Shown: one piece after another, positions 8,843-18,476 of the stretch
Numbering within the stretch: the first letter of the stretch is position 1
Layout of the letters: every line of letters begins with the position of its first letter
From: Pseudonocardia sp. CNS-004
GTDB lineage: Bacteria > Actinomycetota > Actinomycetes > Mycobacteriales > Pseudonocardiaceae
DNA: 45,190 bases
Direction: 5' to 3'
Assembly (NCBI GenBank): GCA_001942185.1
Contig: MKJV01000124.1
Coordinates: forward strand, 1-45,190
Made by a program: the position numbers and the translations under genes
Notes under the pieces: model-generated
Told to the model about the DNA's origin: nothing
Seen by the model: only the letters and a program-made list of their open reading frames with translations
Databases searched by the model: none

Positions 8843-10388
8843 GCGGCACGACCGAACGGGGCGAGGTCCGGTTCCTCGACACCACCTTCCGCGACGGCTC
8901 GCAGAGCCTGTGGGCGATGGGCATCCGCCACGGGATGATGGAGGCCCTCGGCGGCGACCTCGACCGGGCCGGCTTCGACGTGATCGAGGTGCCGGCCAAC
9001 CCGATCTTCTTCAAGAAGATGGTGCGGGACCTCAAGGAGGACCCGTGGGAGACCATGCGCATGCTCGCCCGCACGATCACCCGCACCCCGAAGACGTGCA
9101 TGGGCGGCGCGGGCGGCAGCCTCAACGGGTTCGGCACCCCGCCCCCGCCGTGCTCAACCGGCTGTACTCGCGGCGCCTCGCCGAGATCGGGGTGCTCAAC
9201 CGGGCCCAGCTCATGGCCAACACCGGCGACCAGATCACCCGGATGCTCCCGACGGCCGTCCCGTTCGCCCGTGAGCTGGGTCTGAAGGTCGCGATCGCCG
9301 TGGCCTACACGATCTCCCCGCGCCACACCGACGAGCACTTCGCCGAGACCACCCGGCGGTGCACGCAGTTCAGGCCCGACGCCATCTACCTCAAGGACCA
9401 GGGCGGCCTGCTCACCGTCGACCGGCTCCGCACGCTGCTGCCGGCGATGCTGGAGGCGGCCGGCGACATCCCGGTGGAGCTGCACTCCCACTGCACAACC
9501 GGCCTCGCCCCGCTCGTCTACCTGGAGGCGCTGGAGCTGGGCGTGCGCACCGTGCACTGCGGTGTGCCGCCGCTGGCGAACGGGTCGGCGCAGCCCTCCG
9601 TGCTCGAGGTGGCGCGCAACGCGCGGCTGATGGGCTTCACCCCGCTGGTCGACGAGGAGCTGCTCGCGTCGGTGTCGCGGCGCCTCGCCGGGTTCGCGGC
9701 CGCCGACGGCCTGCCTTCCGGCGTTCCGCTTCCGCACGACCTCGACCACTACCGCCACCAGATCCCGGGCGGGGTCATCTCGAACCTGCGCCACCAGCTC
9801 GCCGAGATCCGCATGGACCACCGCCTCGCCGAGGTGCTCGAGGAGTGCGTCCAGGTACGGGCCGACCTCGGCTACCCGATCATGATCACGCCGTACTCGC
9901 AGTACGTGGCGACGCAAGCCGCGCTCAACGTCGCCTCCGGGGAGCGGTACGGGGTGGTCATCGACGAGCTCATCCGCCTCGCCCGCGGCTTCTACGGCGA
10001 GGACTCCGGCTACACGTGGATGGACGAGAACCTCCGCGACCGGTTCCTGTCCCTCCCGCGGGCCCGGGAGTTCGAGGAGCTCGACCGGCGCGCGAGCGAC
10101 GACATGACCCTCGCCGAGGCCCGGCAGGTCTTCGGCGCCCCCGGTATTAGCGACGACGAACTGCTGCTGCGGGCGATCGTGCAGGGCACCGGCGAGATCG
10201 ACACCATGCGCGCCGCCGGCCCGCCGCGGCGCTACAGCTCAGCGGGGCTACCGCTGCTGACACTCGTGGAGCGACTGCGGGAGACCTCGGCGATCCGGTA
10301 CGTCCGCGTGCAGCGCGGCAGCGACTCGGTGCTCGTGAGCAACCGGGCAGCGACGACAGGCGGCGACCACAGGGGGCAGCTGACATGA
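8839..10388 (+). CDS. Pyruvate-carboxylase-type biotin-dependent carboxyltransferase subunit (frame broken once)
   Basis: HMGL-like TIM-barrel carboxyltransferase of about 516 residues. LDTTFRDGSQSLWA at the start, the metal-binding lysine in YLKDQGGLL, the His-x-His pair in ELHSHCTTG, PGGVISNLRHQL and ITPYSQYVATQAALN match pyruvate carboxylase CT and oxaloacetate decarboxylase alpha subunits. The expected LLRG segment, whose arginine contacts the keto acid in pyruvate carboxylase, here reads CMGG. This suggests a substrate other than pyruvate. The frame breaks near 9143; one added G gives GTPPPAVLNRLY. It overlaps its neighbours by GTGA and ATGA, so it is coupled to the CoA-transferase and the biotin carrier. 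Confidence 0.85.
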
Positions 10389-10918
10389 CCGACACGAACG
10401 GCACGACGAACGGTTCCGTGCACGGAGCGCTGAGCGACGCCGACGTCGAGCAGGTGGTCCGGCTGGTCGAGAGCCTGGACCGGTCCGGCTTCGACTTCCT
10501 GGAGGTGCAGGTCGGCGAGTTGAAGGTGACGATCGGCAAGGGCGAGCCACCGGCGGCGGCACCGGCGACGGCCGCCGTCCCGGCTCCGGTGCCCGCACCG
10601 CAGGTCGCGGCCCCACCCGTCGTCGTCCCGCCCACCGTGACACAGGCACATCCACCGGCGCCGGCGGCCGCGGGCCTGCGCGAGATCACGGCCCCGACCA
10701 TGGGGATCTTCTACGCGCAGCCGGAGCCCGGGAAGCCCCCGTTCGTGACGGAGGGGGCGCTGGTCGAGGAGTCGACGACGGTGGCGCTGGTGGAGGTCAT
10801 GAAGACGTTCCACGCGGTCGCGGCCGGCGTGCGCGGCACGGTGGTGGAGGTCTGCGTGTCCGACGCGCAGTTCGTCGAGTTCGGGCAGGTCCTCTTCCGG
10901 GTGGACCCCGGGGCATGA
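10385..10918 (+). CDS. Biotin carboxyl carrier protein
   Basis: A 177-residue AccB-like carrier. The N-terminal part (VEQVVRLVESLDRSGFDFLE) resembles AccB, followed by an Ala/Pro-rich hinge (about 57-95) and a biotinyl domain from about 100 (ITAPTMGIFY). The biotin attachment lysine is K140 in VEVMKTFHAV. It uses VMK in place of the usual AMK, a variant also seen in other AccB proteins. It carries carboxybiotin from the carboxylase encoded next to the transferase encoded before. ATGA overlaps on both sides imply equal expression. Confidence 0.92.
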   Translation: MTDTNGTTNGSVHGALSDADVEQVVRLVESLDRSGFDFLEVQVGELKVTIGKGEPPAAAPATAAVPAPVPAPQVAAPPVVVPPTVTQAHPPAPAAAGLREITAPTMGIFYAQPEPGKPPFVTEGALVEESTTVALVEVMKTFHAVAAGVRGTVVEVCVSDAQFVEFGQVLFRVDPGA

Positions 10919-12278
10919 GCGTCTCGCGGGTGCTCGTCGCGAACCGCGGCGAGATCGCGGTGCGGGTGCTGCACGCGTGCCACGAGCTCGGGCTGGAGAC
11001 CGTGCTCGCCGTATCCGACGCCGACCGCGACTCGCTCGGCGCCCGGCTCGCCGACCGGGCGGTCTGCATCGGCCCCGCCCCGGCGGCCGACAGCTACCTG
11101 AACGTCGGCGCGCTCGTGACGGCGGCCACCGCCACCGGGTGCGACGCACTGCATCCCGGCTACGGGTTCCTCGCGGAGTCACCCGCGCTCGCCGAAGGCT
11201 GCGCGGCCGCCGGGATCGTGTTCGTGGGCCCTACCGCCGACCACATGCGCGGCATGGGCGACAAGATCCGGGCCCGCGCGCAGGCCGAGGCCGCCGGCGT
11301 GCCGACGCTGCCGGGCTCGGGCCGGATCGACTCGCCGGAGGATGCCGTCGCGGCGGCACACCGCATCGGGCTGCCGGTGATCGTCAAGGCCTCGGCGGGC
11401 GGCGGCGGGCGCGGCATGAAGATCGTGACCGACGCGACCGACCTGCCGGACGTGCTCGCGGCGGCCGCGGCGGAGGCGAAGGCCGCGTTCGGCGACCCCA
11501 CCCTGTACGTGGAGCGGTTCGTCGCGGACGCCGCCACGTCGAGGTCCAGCTGCTCGGCGACCGCTACGGCCGGGTCGTCCACCTCGGGGAACGGGATTGC
11601 TCGCTGCAGCGGCGCAACCAGAAGGTCGTCGAGGAGGCCCCGGCGCCCGGGATCCCGGAGCCGGTGCGCGCCGCGATCCGCGACGCCGCCGTGCGGCTCG
11701 CGACCCGCATCGGCTACGAGAACGCGGGCACCGTCGAGTTCCTCTACGACGCCGCCACCCACGAGTTCTTCTTCCTCGAGATGAACACGCGCATCCAGGT
11801 CGAGCACCCGGTCACGGAGCTGATCACCGGCATCGACCTCGTGCAGGAGCAGTTCCGGATCGCGGCGGGTGAACCGCTGCGGTTCGGCCAGGACGACGTC
11901 GTGTTCCGCGGCCACGCCGTCGAGTGCCGGGTCACCGCGGAGGTCGCGGCCGAGGGGTTCCGGCCGAACGCGGGGCGGATCACGCGCTGGGAACCGCCCG
12001 CGGGCCCCAACGTGCGGGTCGACACGCACTGCTTCCCCGGCTACCTCGTGCCGATGTACTACGACTCGCTGCTGGCGAAGCTCGTGGTCTACGGCTCCAC
12101 CCGGGAGGAGGCGGTGCAGCGCATGCGCCGCGCGCTGCAGCGGTTCCGAGTGGAGGGCATCGATACCACCGTCGACGTGCTCGGGTTCCTCGTCGGCCGG
12201 CCCGAGTTCCGCTCGGGCGCGGTCACCACGCACCTGATCGCCAACGTGCTCGGCGAGTTCACGCCGACGCGGCGCTGA
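10915..12278 (+). CDS. Biotin carboxylase subunit (frame broken once)
   Basis: AccC-type ATP-dependent biotin carboxylase of about 454 residues. Seen: the start VLVANRGEIAVRV, HPGYGFLAES, the ATP-grasp glycine loop KASAGGGGRGMK and the catalytic segment FLEMNTRIQVEHPVTE. The frame breaks near 11532; one added C gives the family ADARHVEVQLLGD. It is the last gene of the coupled set. It makes carboxybiotin for the PYC-type transferase, not for an acyl-CoA carboxylase beta subunit, since none is nearby. No lipid-synthesis genes are in the cluster. Confidence 0.92.
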
Positions 12279-12289
12279 CCCAGCCGCCA

Positions 12290-12351
12290 CACACCAACCG
12301 TGGCGCCCACACACCGACTGCTGTTCATGTGCGAGCGCCGCTGTTGGTGTG
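12290..12351. terminator. Imperfect nested hairpin between convergent carboxylase and dnaE
   Basis: Arms CACACCAAC (12290-12298) and GTTGGTGTG (12343-12351) enclose a second pair, GGCGC (12302-12306) and GCGCC (12335-12339). It lies between two genes that converge, so a bidirectional terminator is likely. There is no U-tract. The loop repeats a CCACACACCRAC word. Confidence 0.5.
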
Positions 12352-12399
12352 CCGCCACCGGAACCGCGCCCCGCGGAGCCGCCTACCGTGGCGCGCCGG

Positions 12400-15300
12400 T
12401 CATCCGAGGCAGCCCGGCCCCAGCAGCGCCTTCAGGTCGCCCATCAGCGCCGACGAGTGGGTGACCTTCAGCCCGTCGTCGAGCTTCCAGGTGGTGGTCT
12501 TGCTGCCGTAGAGCAGGTTCAGGTGCACCTCGGACGTGCCCGGGTGGTGGGTGAGCACCTCCTTGAGCTGCGACACCCGCTGCGGGGTGACGAGCTCGGT
12601 GCGGATGCTCACCTTCACCGGGGCCCCCGCTCCCCCGGCACCCGCCGACAGGTCGGGCACCGCGAGGTCGGCCACGATCAGCGACACGCGGTCGTCACGC
12701 TTGTTGACCCTCGCCTTGACCAGCACGATCGCGTCCTCGGCCACGTCGACGCCGACCACCTGGTACGTGCGGGGGAAGAACAGCACCTCGATACCGCCCG
12801 CGAGGTCCTCCAGCTGCGCCGACGCCCACGGCTCACCGTTCTTGTTCACCCGCCGGTTCACGCCGGTGAGGATGCCGCCGATGGTGAGCTGGTGGCCGTC
12901 GGAGATGCGGCCGTCCGAGGACGCCTCCAGGATGGCCGAGATCGACATGTCGGACTTCGACAGCAGCACCTGCTCCAGCCCCTGCAGCGGGTGGCCGGAC
13001 ACGTACAGCCCCAGCATCTCCCGCTCGACGGCCAGCCGGTGCTTCTTGTCCCACTCGTCGTCGGGCACCTTCACGTCGAACACCGCGTCGAGCTCCGACG
13101 GCGCCGAGCCGTCCATCGACCCGAACAGGTCGAACTGGCCCATCGAGGCGGCCTTCTTGGTGCTCATCACCGCGTCGATCGCGTCGGCGTGCACCAGCAG
13201 CAGGCCCTTACGCGGGTGGCTGAGCGAGTCGAACGCCCCGGCCTTGATCAGGGATTCGATGACCTTCTTGTTGCAGACGACCGCATCGACCTTGCGCAGG
13301 AAGTCGGAGAAGTCGGTGAACGCCCCCTTCTCCCTGCGGGCCGCCACGATCGCGTCGACCACGTTGGCGCCGACGTTGCGGATGCCGCCCAGGCCGAACC
13401 GGATGTCGTCGCCGACCGGCGCGAAGTTGCGCACCGAGTCGTTGACGTCCGGCGGCAGCACCGTGATGCCCATGCGACGGCACTCGGCCAGGTAGATCGC
13501 GGCCTTGTCCTTGTCGTCGCGGACCGACGTGAGCACCGCGGCCATGTACTCGGCCGGGTAGTTGGCCTTGAGGTAGGCCGTCCAGTACGAGACCACGCCG
13601 TACGCCGCGGAGTGGGCGCGGTTGAACGCGTAGTCGGAGAACGGCAGCAGGATGTCCCACAGCGTCTTGACCGCGGCGGCCGAGTAGCCGTGGTCCTTCA
13701 TGCCCTGGGCGAAACCCTCGTACTCCTTGTCGAGGATCTCCTTCTTCTTCTTGCCCATCGCGCGGCGCAGCAGGTCGGCCTTGCCGAGCGAGTAGCCCGC
13801 GAGCTTCTGCGCGATGGCCATGACCTGTTCCTGGTACACGATCAGGCCGTAGGTCTCGCCGAGGACGTCCTTGAGGGGCTCCGCCAGCTCCGGGTGGATG
13901 GGAGTGACCTCTTGGCGCCCGTTCTTGCGGTCGGCGTAGTCGTTGTGGGCGTTGGCGCCCATCGGGCCGGGCCGGTACAGCGCGCCGACCGCGGAGATGT
14001 CGTCGAACTCGGTGGGCGCCATCCGCCGCAGCAGGTCGCGCATCGGCCCGCCGTCCAGCTGGAACACCCCGAGCGTGTCGCCGCGGCCGAGCAGCTCGTA
14101 GGTCTTGGGGTCGTCGAGCGCGACGCTCTCGATCTCGAGCTTCGGCTTGCCGTTGAGCTCGATGTTGTCCAGGGCGTCGTCGATGATCGTGAGGTTGCGC
14201 AGGCCGAGGAAGTCCATCTTGAGCAGCCCGAGCGTCTCGCAGGCGCCCATGTCGAACTGCGTGATGATGGCGCCGTCGGCCTCGCGGCGCTGGATCGGGA
14301 TGACGTCGATCAGCGGCTTGCTCGACATGATCACACCGGCGGCGTGCACACCCCACTGCCGCTTCAGGCCCTCGAGCCCACGCGCGGTGTCGATGATCTC
14401 CTTGACCTGCGGGTCGGCCTCGTAGAGCGCGCGGACCTCGGTGGCCTCGGAGTAGCGCTTGTGGGACGGGTCGAACACGCCCGACAGCGGGATGTCCTTG
14501 CCCATCACCGCGGGCGGCATCGCCTTGGAGATGCGGTCGGCCACCGCGTAGCCGGGCTGGCCGTAGAGCACCCGCGCGGAGTCCTTGATCGCGGCCTTCG
14601 CCTTGATCGTGGAGTAGGTGATGATCTGCGCGATCCGGTCCTCGCCGTACTTCTCCGTCGTGTAGCGGATCATCTCGCCGCGCCGGCGCTCGTCGAAGTC
14701 CATGTCGATGTCGGGCATCGAGATGCGCTCGGGGTTGAGGAACCGCTCGAAGATCAGCTTGTGCTCGATCGGGTCGAGGTCGGTGATCCCCAGTACGTAC
14801 GCGACGAGCGAGCCGGCCGCCGAGCCGCGGCCGGGGCCGCACCGGATGCGACCGACTTGGCGTGCTGGATGAGGTCGGCCGTGACGAGGAAGTAGCCGGG
14901 GAACCCCATCTGGATGATGACGCCGACCTCGTACTCGGCCTGCTTGCGGTACCGGTCGGTGACACCGTTCGGGAACCGCATGTGGAGGCCGCGCTCGACC
15001 TCCTTGACCAGCCAGCTCTCCTCCGTCTCCCCCTCGGGGACGGGCGCGCGCGGCATGAGGTCCTGGCCCTCGACGAAGCCGACGTCCACCCGCTCGGCGA
15101 CCATCAGCGTGTTGTCGCAGGCCTCCGGGAACTGCGGGTCCCACTGGGCCCGCATCTCGGCCGCCGACTTGAGGTAGAAGTCCTGCGCGTCGAACTTGAA
15201 CCGGTTCGGGTCGGCGAGGGTCTTGCCGGTCTGCACGCACAGCAGCACCTCGTGCGGCTTGGCGTCCTCGGCGTAGGTGTAGTGCAGGTCGTTGGTGGCC

Positions 15301-15953
15301 AGACCCGGCAGGTCGAGCTGCTTCTTCAGCCGGAACAGGTCCTCCTGCACCTGCTTCTCGATCGCGATGCCGTGGTCCATCAGCTCGCAGAAGAAGTTGT
15401 CCTTGCCGAAGATGTCGCGGTAGTCGCTCGCGGCCTGGCAGGCGTCGTCGTAGCGGTCCTGCTGCAGCAGCCGCTGCACCTCACCCGACGGGCACCCGGT
15501 GGTGGCGATGATCCCCTTGCCGTAGGTCTCCAGCAGCTCCCGGTCCATGCGGGGCTTGTAGTAGTAGCCCTCGAGCGACGCCAGGGACGAGAGCCGGAAG
15601 AGGTTGTGCATCCCCTCGGTGTTCTCGGCCAGCAACGTCATGTGGGTGTACATCTCACCCGGGTTGTCGTCGCTGACCTGCTGGCCGCCCAGCGTGGCGC
15701 GCTTGCGCTCGTGGCGGGAACCGGGCGAGAGGTAACCCTCCATCCCGATGATCGGCTTGACGCCGTGGGCCTTGGCCTTGCGCCAGAACTCGTAGGCCCC
15801 GTACACGTTGCCGTGGTCGGTCATGGCCAGCGCCGGCATCTCCATCCGCGCGGCCTCTCTGAACAGGTCGTCCAGCCGCGCCGCCCCGTCGAGCATCGAG
15901 AACTCGGTGTGGGTGTGCAGGTGGACGAAGCTGTCGGTGCTGCTGGCCGCCAT
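12400..15953 (-). CDS. dnaE: DNA polymerase III alpha subunit (frame broken once)
   Basis: Replicative polymerase of about 1184 residues, matching DnaE1. The N-terminal PHP domain shows FVHLHTHTEFSMLDG and MTDHGNVYGAYEFW. The polymerase active site includes GPGRGSAAGSLVAY and the acidic triad PDIDMDFDERRR (about residues 414-425). Near the C-terminus an OB-fold segment (GGILTGVNRR) is seen. The frame breaks near 14850: one added G gives AKSVGIRCGPGRG. Loss of this gene would be lethal, so the break is an error. Start ATG 15953 follows GGAGGGAG. It stands alone between intergenic hairpins. Confidence 0.97.
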
Positions 15954-16314
15954 GGGGTGGGGAACTCCCTCCTGGCGCCGCCGGGGCGGCGCGCGAACAC
16001 GCAGAACCTGACCTCGTCCCCCGCCTCGGAGCCGCCGGGGACGAGGCGCTGGGGACGGCTCAGATTAGCTCCGGCCCCCGACAGTTCCGAGAACCCGGTC
16101 CCGGCCCGGCAGAACCCCCTGCTCACCCCACCGACCGGCGTGTCGGCGCCGCATGGTCCACTTCGCACATCCAGCATGGGCTTCGCAGAGGGCGGACGGT
16201 GTGCGAAGTCGGGCCTGGGTGTGCGAAGTCCGGTCTCGGGGCGTGGTCTGTCGCAGCTCGGGGGACGGGTGAGCGGGCACGAGTGTGAGAGCGCCGATCT
16301 CTAGACTCGTGGCG
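15954..16314. other. Divergent intergenic region with repeated TGTGCGAAGT words
   Basis: 361 nt between dnaE (minus) and the hydrolase (plus); no gene seen. ACTTCGCACATCC (16160-16172) is complementary, apart from one mismatch, to GGTGTGCGAAGT (16198-16209), and the second word repeats at 16219-16230. Transcripts could fold here, and it may be a remnant of a dispersed repeat. The dnaE promoter must lie in the left part; I could not pick it with confidence. Confidence 0.55.
16302..16307 (+). promoter_or_regulatory. Candidate -10 box for leaderless hydrolase gene
   Basis: TAGACT lies 7 nt before ATG 16315, and no Shine-Dalgarno sequence is present, as for several other first genes here. No good -35 box is seen. 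Confidence 0.4.
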
Positions 16315-17218
16315 ATGTCCGACTCGCCCTACGCCGACCTCGTCGCGCGCGTACCCGTGCGCTCCGAGGAGCTCGCGCTGCGGGGCGGGCGCACGCGGCT
16401 GTGGGTGTACGGCCCCGACCACGCCCCTCACCGGATCGTGTTCGTCCACGGACTGCGCGGTGATCACCACGGGCTGGAGCCGATCATCGCCCACCTCGAG
16501 GGCGTGCAGGTCGTCGTGCCCGACATGCCCGGGTTCGGGGCGTCGCCGCCGCTGCCGTCCGACCGGCACGACATCGCCGGGTACTCGGCGTGGACGCGCG
16601 ACCTGCTCGCCGCCGTCGCACCGGACGGCGACGCGGTCCTCGCGGGCCACTCCTTCGGCTCGATCGTCACGGCCGCCGCCGTCGCGGGAGGCGCGAGCGT
16701 GCGCGGGCTGGTGCTCGTCAACCCCATCGCGGCGTCGGCGCTGGCGGGGCCACGCCGTTCATGACCGGGCTCACCGTGCTCTACCACCGCTTCGCAGGCG
16801 CGCTCCCGGAGAGCGCGGGCACGTGGCTGCTGCGCCACCCGCTCATGACCCGGATCGCGAGCATCGCCATGGCCACCACCCCGGACGCCGGGCTGCGCCG
16901 CTGGATCCACGCCGAGCACGGCCGGTACTTCTCCACGTTCGCCGACCGGCGCACACTCCTGGAGGCGTTCCACGCGTCGGTGCGCCACGACGTCGGCGAG
17001 TCCGCCGCCGCGGTGGCGGCGCCGACGCTGCTCGTGGCCGCCGAGCACGACGACATCGGCCCGCTCCCCGCCCAGCGCGCGCTGGCCGGGCGGTTCGCCG
17101 AAGCCCGACTCGCCGTGGTCCCGACCACCGGGCACCTCGCCCACTACGAGGCGCCCGCCGCCGTCGCCCGCGACATCGAGCTTTCGTCGCGACACTGCCG
17201 AGAAGATCGGTGCCGTGA
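16315..17218 (+). CDS. Alpha/beta-fold hydrolase (frame broken twice)
   Basis: About 301 residues. The oxyanion loop HGLRGDHHG, nucleophile serine S113 in GHSFGS, an acid in VAAEHDD and the catalytic histidine in TTGHLAHYEAP mark a serine alpha/beta hydrolase. The substrate cannot be told. Frames break near 16750 (AASALAGGATPFMTG restored) and near 17181, where one G gives DIEAFVATLPRRSVP and the stop at 17216-17218. That stop overlaps the glycosyltransferase start as GTGA, so the two genes form an operon and may act on the same glycolipid or glycan (inference). Confidence 0.82.
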
Positions 17219-18297
17219 GGATCGCCGCCGTGAGGATCCTGCTCGACTGCCGGTACGTCCGGATCGGCCACCACGACGGCATCAGCCGGTACACGGTCGG
17301 CCTGGCCGCCGAGCTCGCGACGCTGCACCCGGGCGTCGAGCTGCTGGTGAGCGACGAACGCCAGCTGGCCGCACTGCCGGACCTGCCGTGGCACCGAGTG
17401 AGCGCGCCGACGAGCATCCGGGAACCGCTCGTGGCCCGGCAGGTGCGCCGGATCGGGGCCGACGTGGTGTTCTCCCCGATGCAGACGATGGGCAGCTGGG
17501 GCCGCGACTACGCGCTCGTCCTCACGCTGCACGACCTCATCTACTACCGCAACCGCACCCCGCCGCCGGAGTTCGCGCTGCCGATCCGGCTGCTGTGGCG
17601 CCTCTACCACCTGGCGTGGTGGCCGCAGCGGGTGCTGCTGAACCGGGCGGACGCCGTCGTCACCGTCTCGGAGACGACCGCGGCGCTCATGGCCCGGCAC
17701 CGGCTGACCCGCCGGCCGGTCACGGTCGTGCAGAACGCGCCCGACCCGGCCCCGGACCTCCCGCGCCTGCCACGCACCGGGGCGCTGGTCTACATGGGCT
17801 CGTTCATGCCCTACAAGAACGTCGGCACGCTCGCGGGTGCGATGCCGGCCCTCCCCGACCACGAGCTGCACCTCATGAGCCGCATCGGCCCCGACGAGCG
17901 CGCCCGGCTCACCGCGCTCGCACCCGGCGGCAAGGTCGTGTTCCACGACGGCGCGACCGACGCGACCTACCGCGACGCGCTCCGTGGCGCCACGGCGCTC
18001 GTCTCTGCGTCCCGCGACGAGGGCTTCGGCATCCCGCTCGTCGAGGCGATGGCCATGGGCACGCCGCTGGTGGTCAGCGACATCCCGGTGTTCCGCGAGG
18101 TCGGCGGGGATGCCGCTGCCTACGTCGACCCGGACGACGTGCACGGCTTCGTGCGCGCGGTGCAGGAGCTCGACGACCCGCAGGTCTGGCAGCGGCGCTC
18201 GGCGGCAGCCCGGGCGCAGGCCGCCCGCTACAGCTGGGGGTCCTCTGCCCGTGTGCTACTGGCCGTCCTGGAGCGCGTGGCGTCCTCCCGCTCCTGA
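17215..18297 (+). CDS. Glycosyltransferase, GT4 family
   Basis: A 360-residue GT-B glycosyltransferase. The N-terminal half opens ILLDCRYVRIGHHDGISRY. The C-terminal half has VYMGSFMPYKNV and the EX7E nucleotide-sugar motif in SASRDEGFGIPLVEAMAMG. Mannosyltransferases of the actinobacterial envelope have this build, but donor and acceptor cannot be read from sequence. No membrane segment is seen, so it should act at the cytosolic face. It starts at GTG 17215, coupled to the hydrolase stop. Confidence 0.9.
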   Translation: MRIAAVRILLDCRYVRIGHHDGISRYTVGLAAELATLHPGVELLVSDERQLAALPDLPWHRVSAPTSIREPLVARQVRRIGADVVFSPMQTMGSWGRDYALVLTLHDLIYYRNRTPPPEFALPIRLLWRLYHLAWWPQRVLLNRADAVVTVSETTAALMARHRLTRRPVTVVQNAPDPAPDLPRLPRTGALVYMGSFMPYKNVGTLAGAMPALPDHELHLMSRIGPDERARLTALAPGGKVVFHDGATDATYRDALRGATALVSASRDEGFGIPLVEAMAMGTPLVVSDIPVFREVGGDAAAYVDPDDVHGFVRAVQELDDPQVWQRRSAAARAQAARYSWGSSARVLLAVLERVASSRS

Positions 18298-18404
18298 CGT
18301 CGGAGCGCGGGGTGCCGCCCGACGTCCGGACATGATCGTCGCGAGATCCGCTACAGCACCCTCGGCAGGGCGATCCCATTGACCTCGGATCGATCATGAA
18401 GCGT

Positions 18405-18468
18405 TGATCGTTCCGAAATCGGCTTGAGCGCCCCCGCGAGGGCGCACACCCCCATCTCGGAACGATCA
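18405..18468. terminator. Nested hairpin between convergent glycosyltransferase genes
   Basis: Perfect 12-bp arms TGATCGTTCCGA (18405-18416) and TCGGAACGATCA (18457-18468) enclose a second stem GCGCCC/GGGCGC (18428-18433, 18440-18445). It sits at the tail-to-tail junction of two glycosyltransferase genes, the right place for a bidirectional terminator. No T-run follows on either strand. Confidence 0.6.
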
Positions 18469-18476
18469 GCGGGGGC

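Noticed and set aside
12349..14895. 848-codon plus-strand ORF antisense to dnaE
   Set aside because: Composition is Arg/Val/Asp/His-rich and repetitive as expected from reading the opposite strand of GC-rich coding DNA; dnaE is certain on the other strand.
14862..16304. 480-codon plus ORF opposite the dnaE N-terminus
   Set aside because: Antisense shadow of the PHP domain; no start signals or known motifs.
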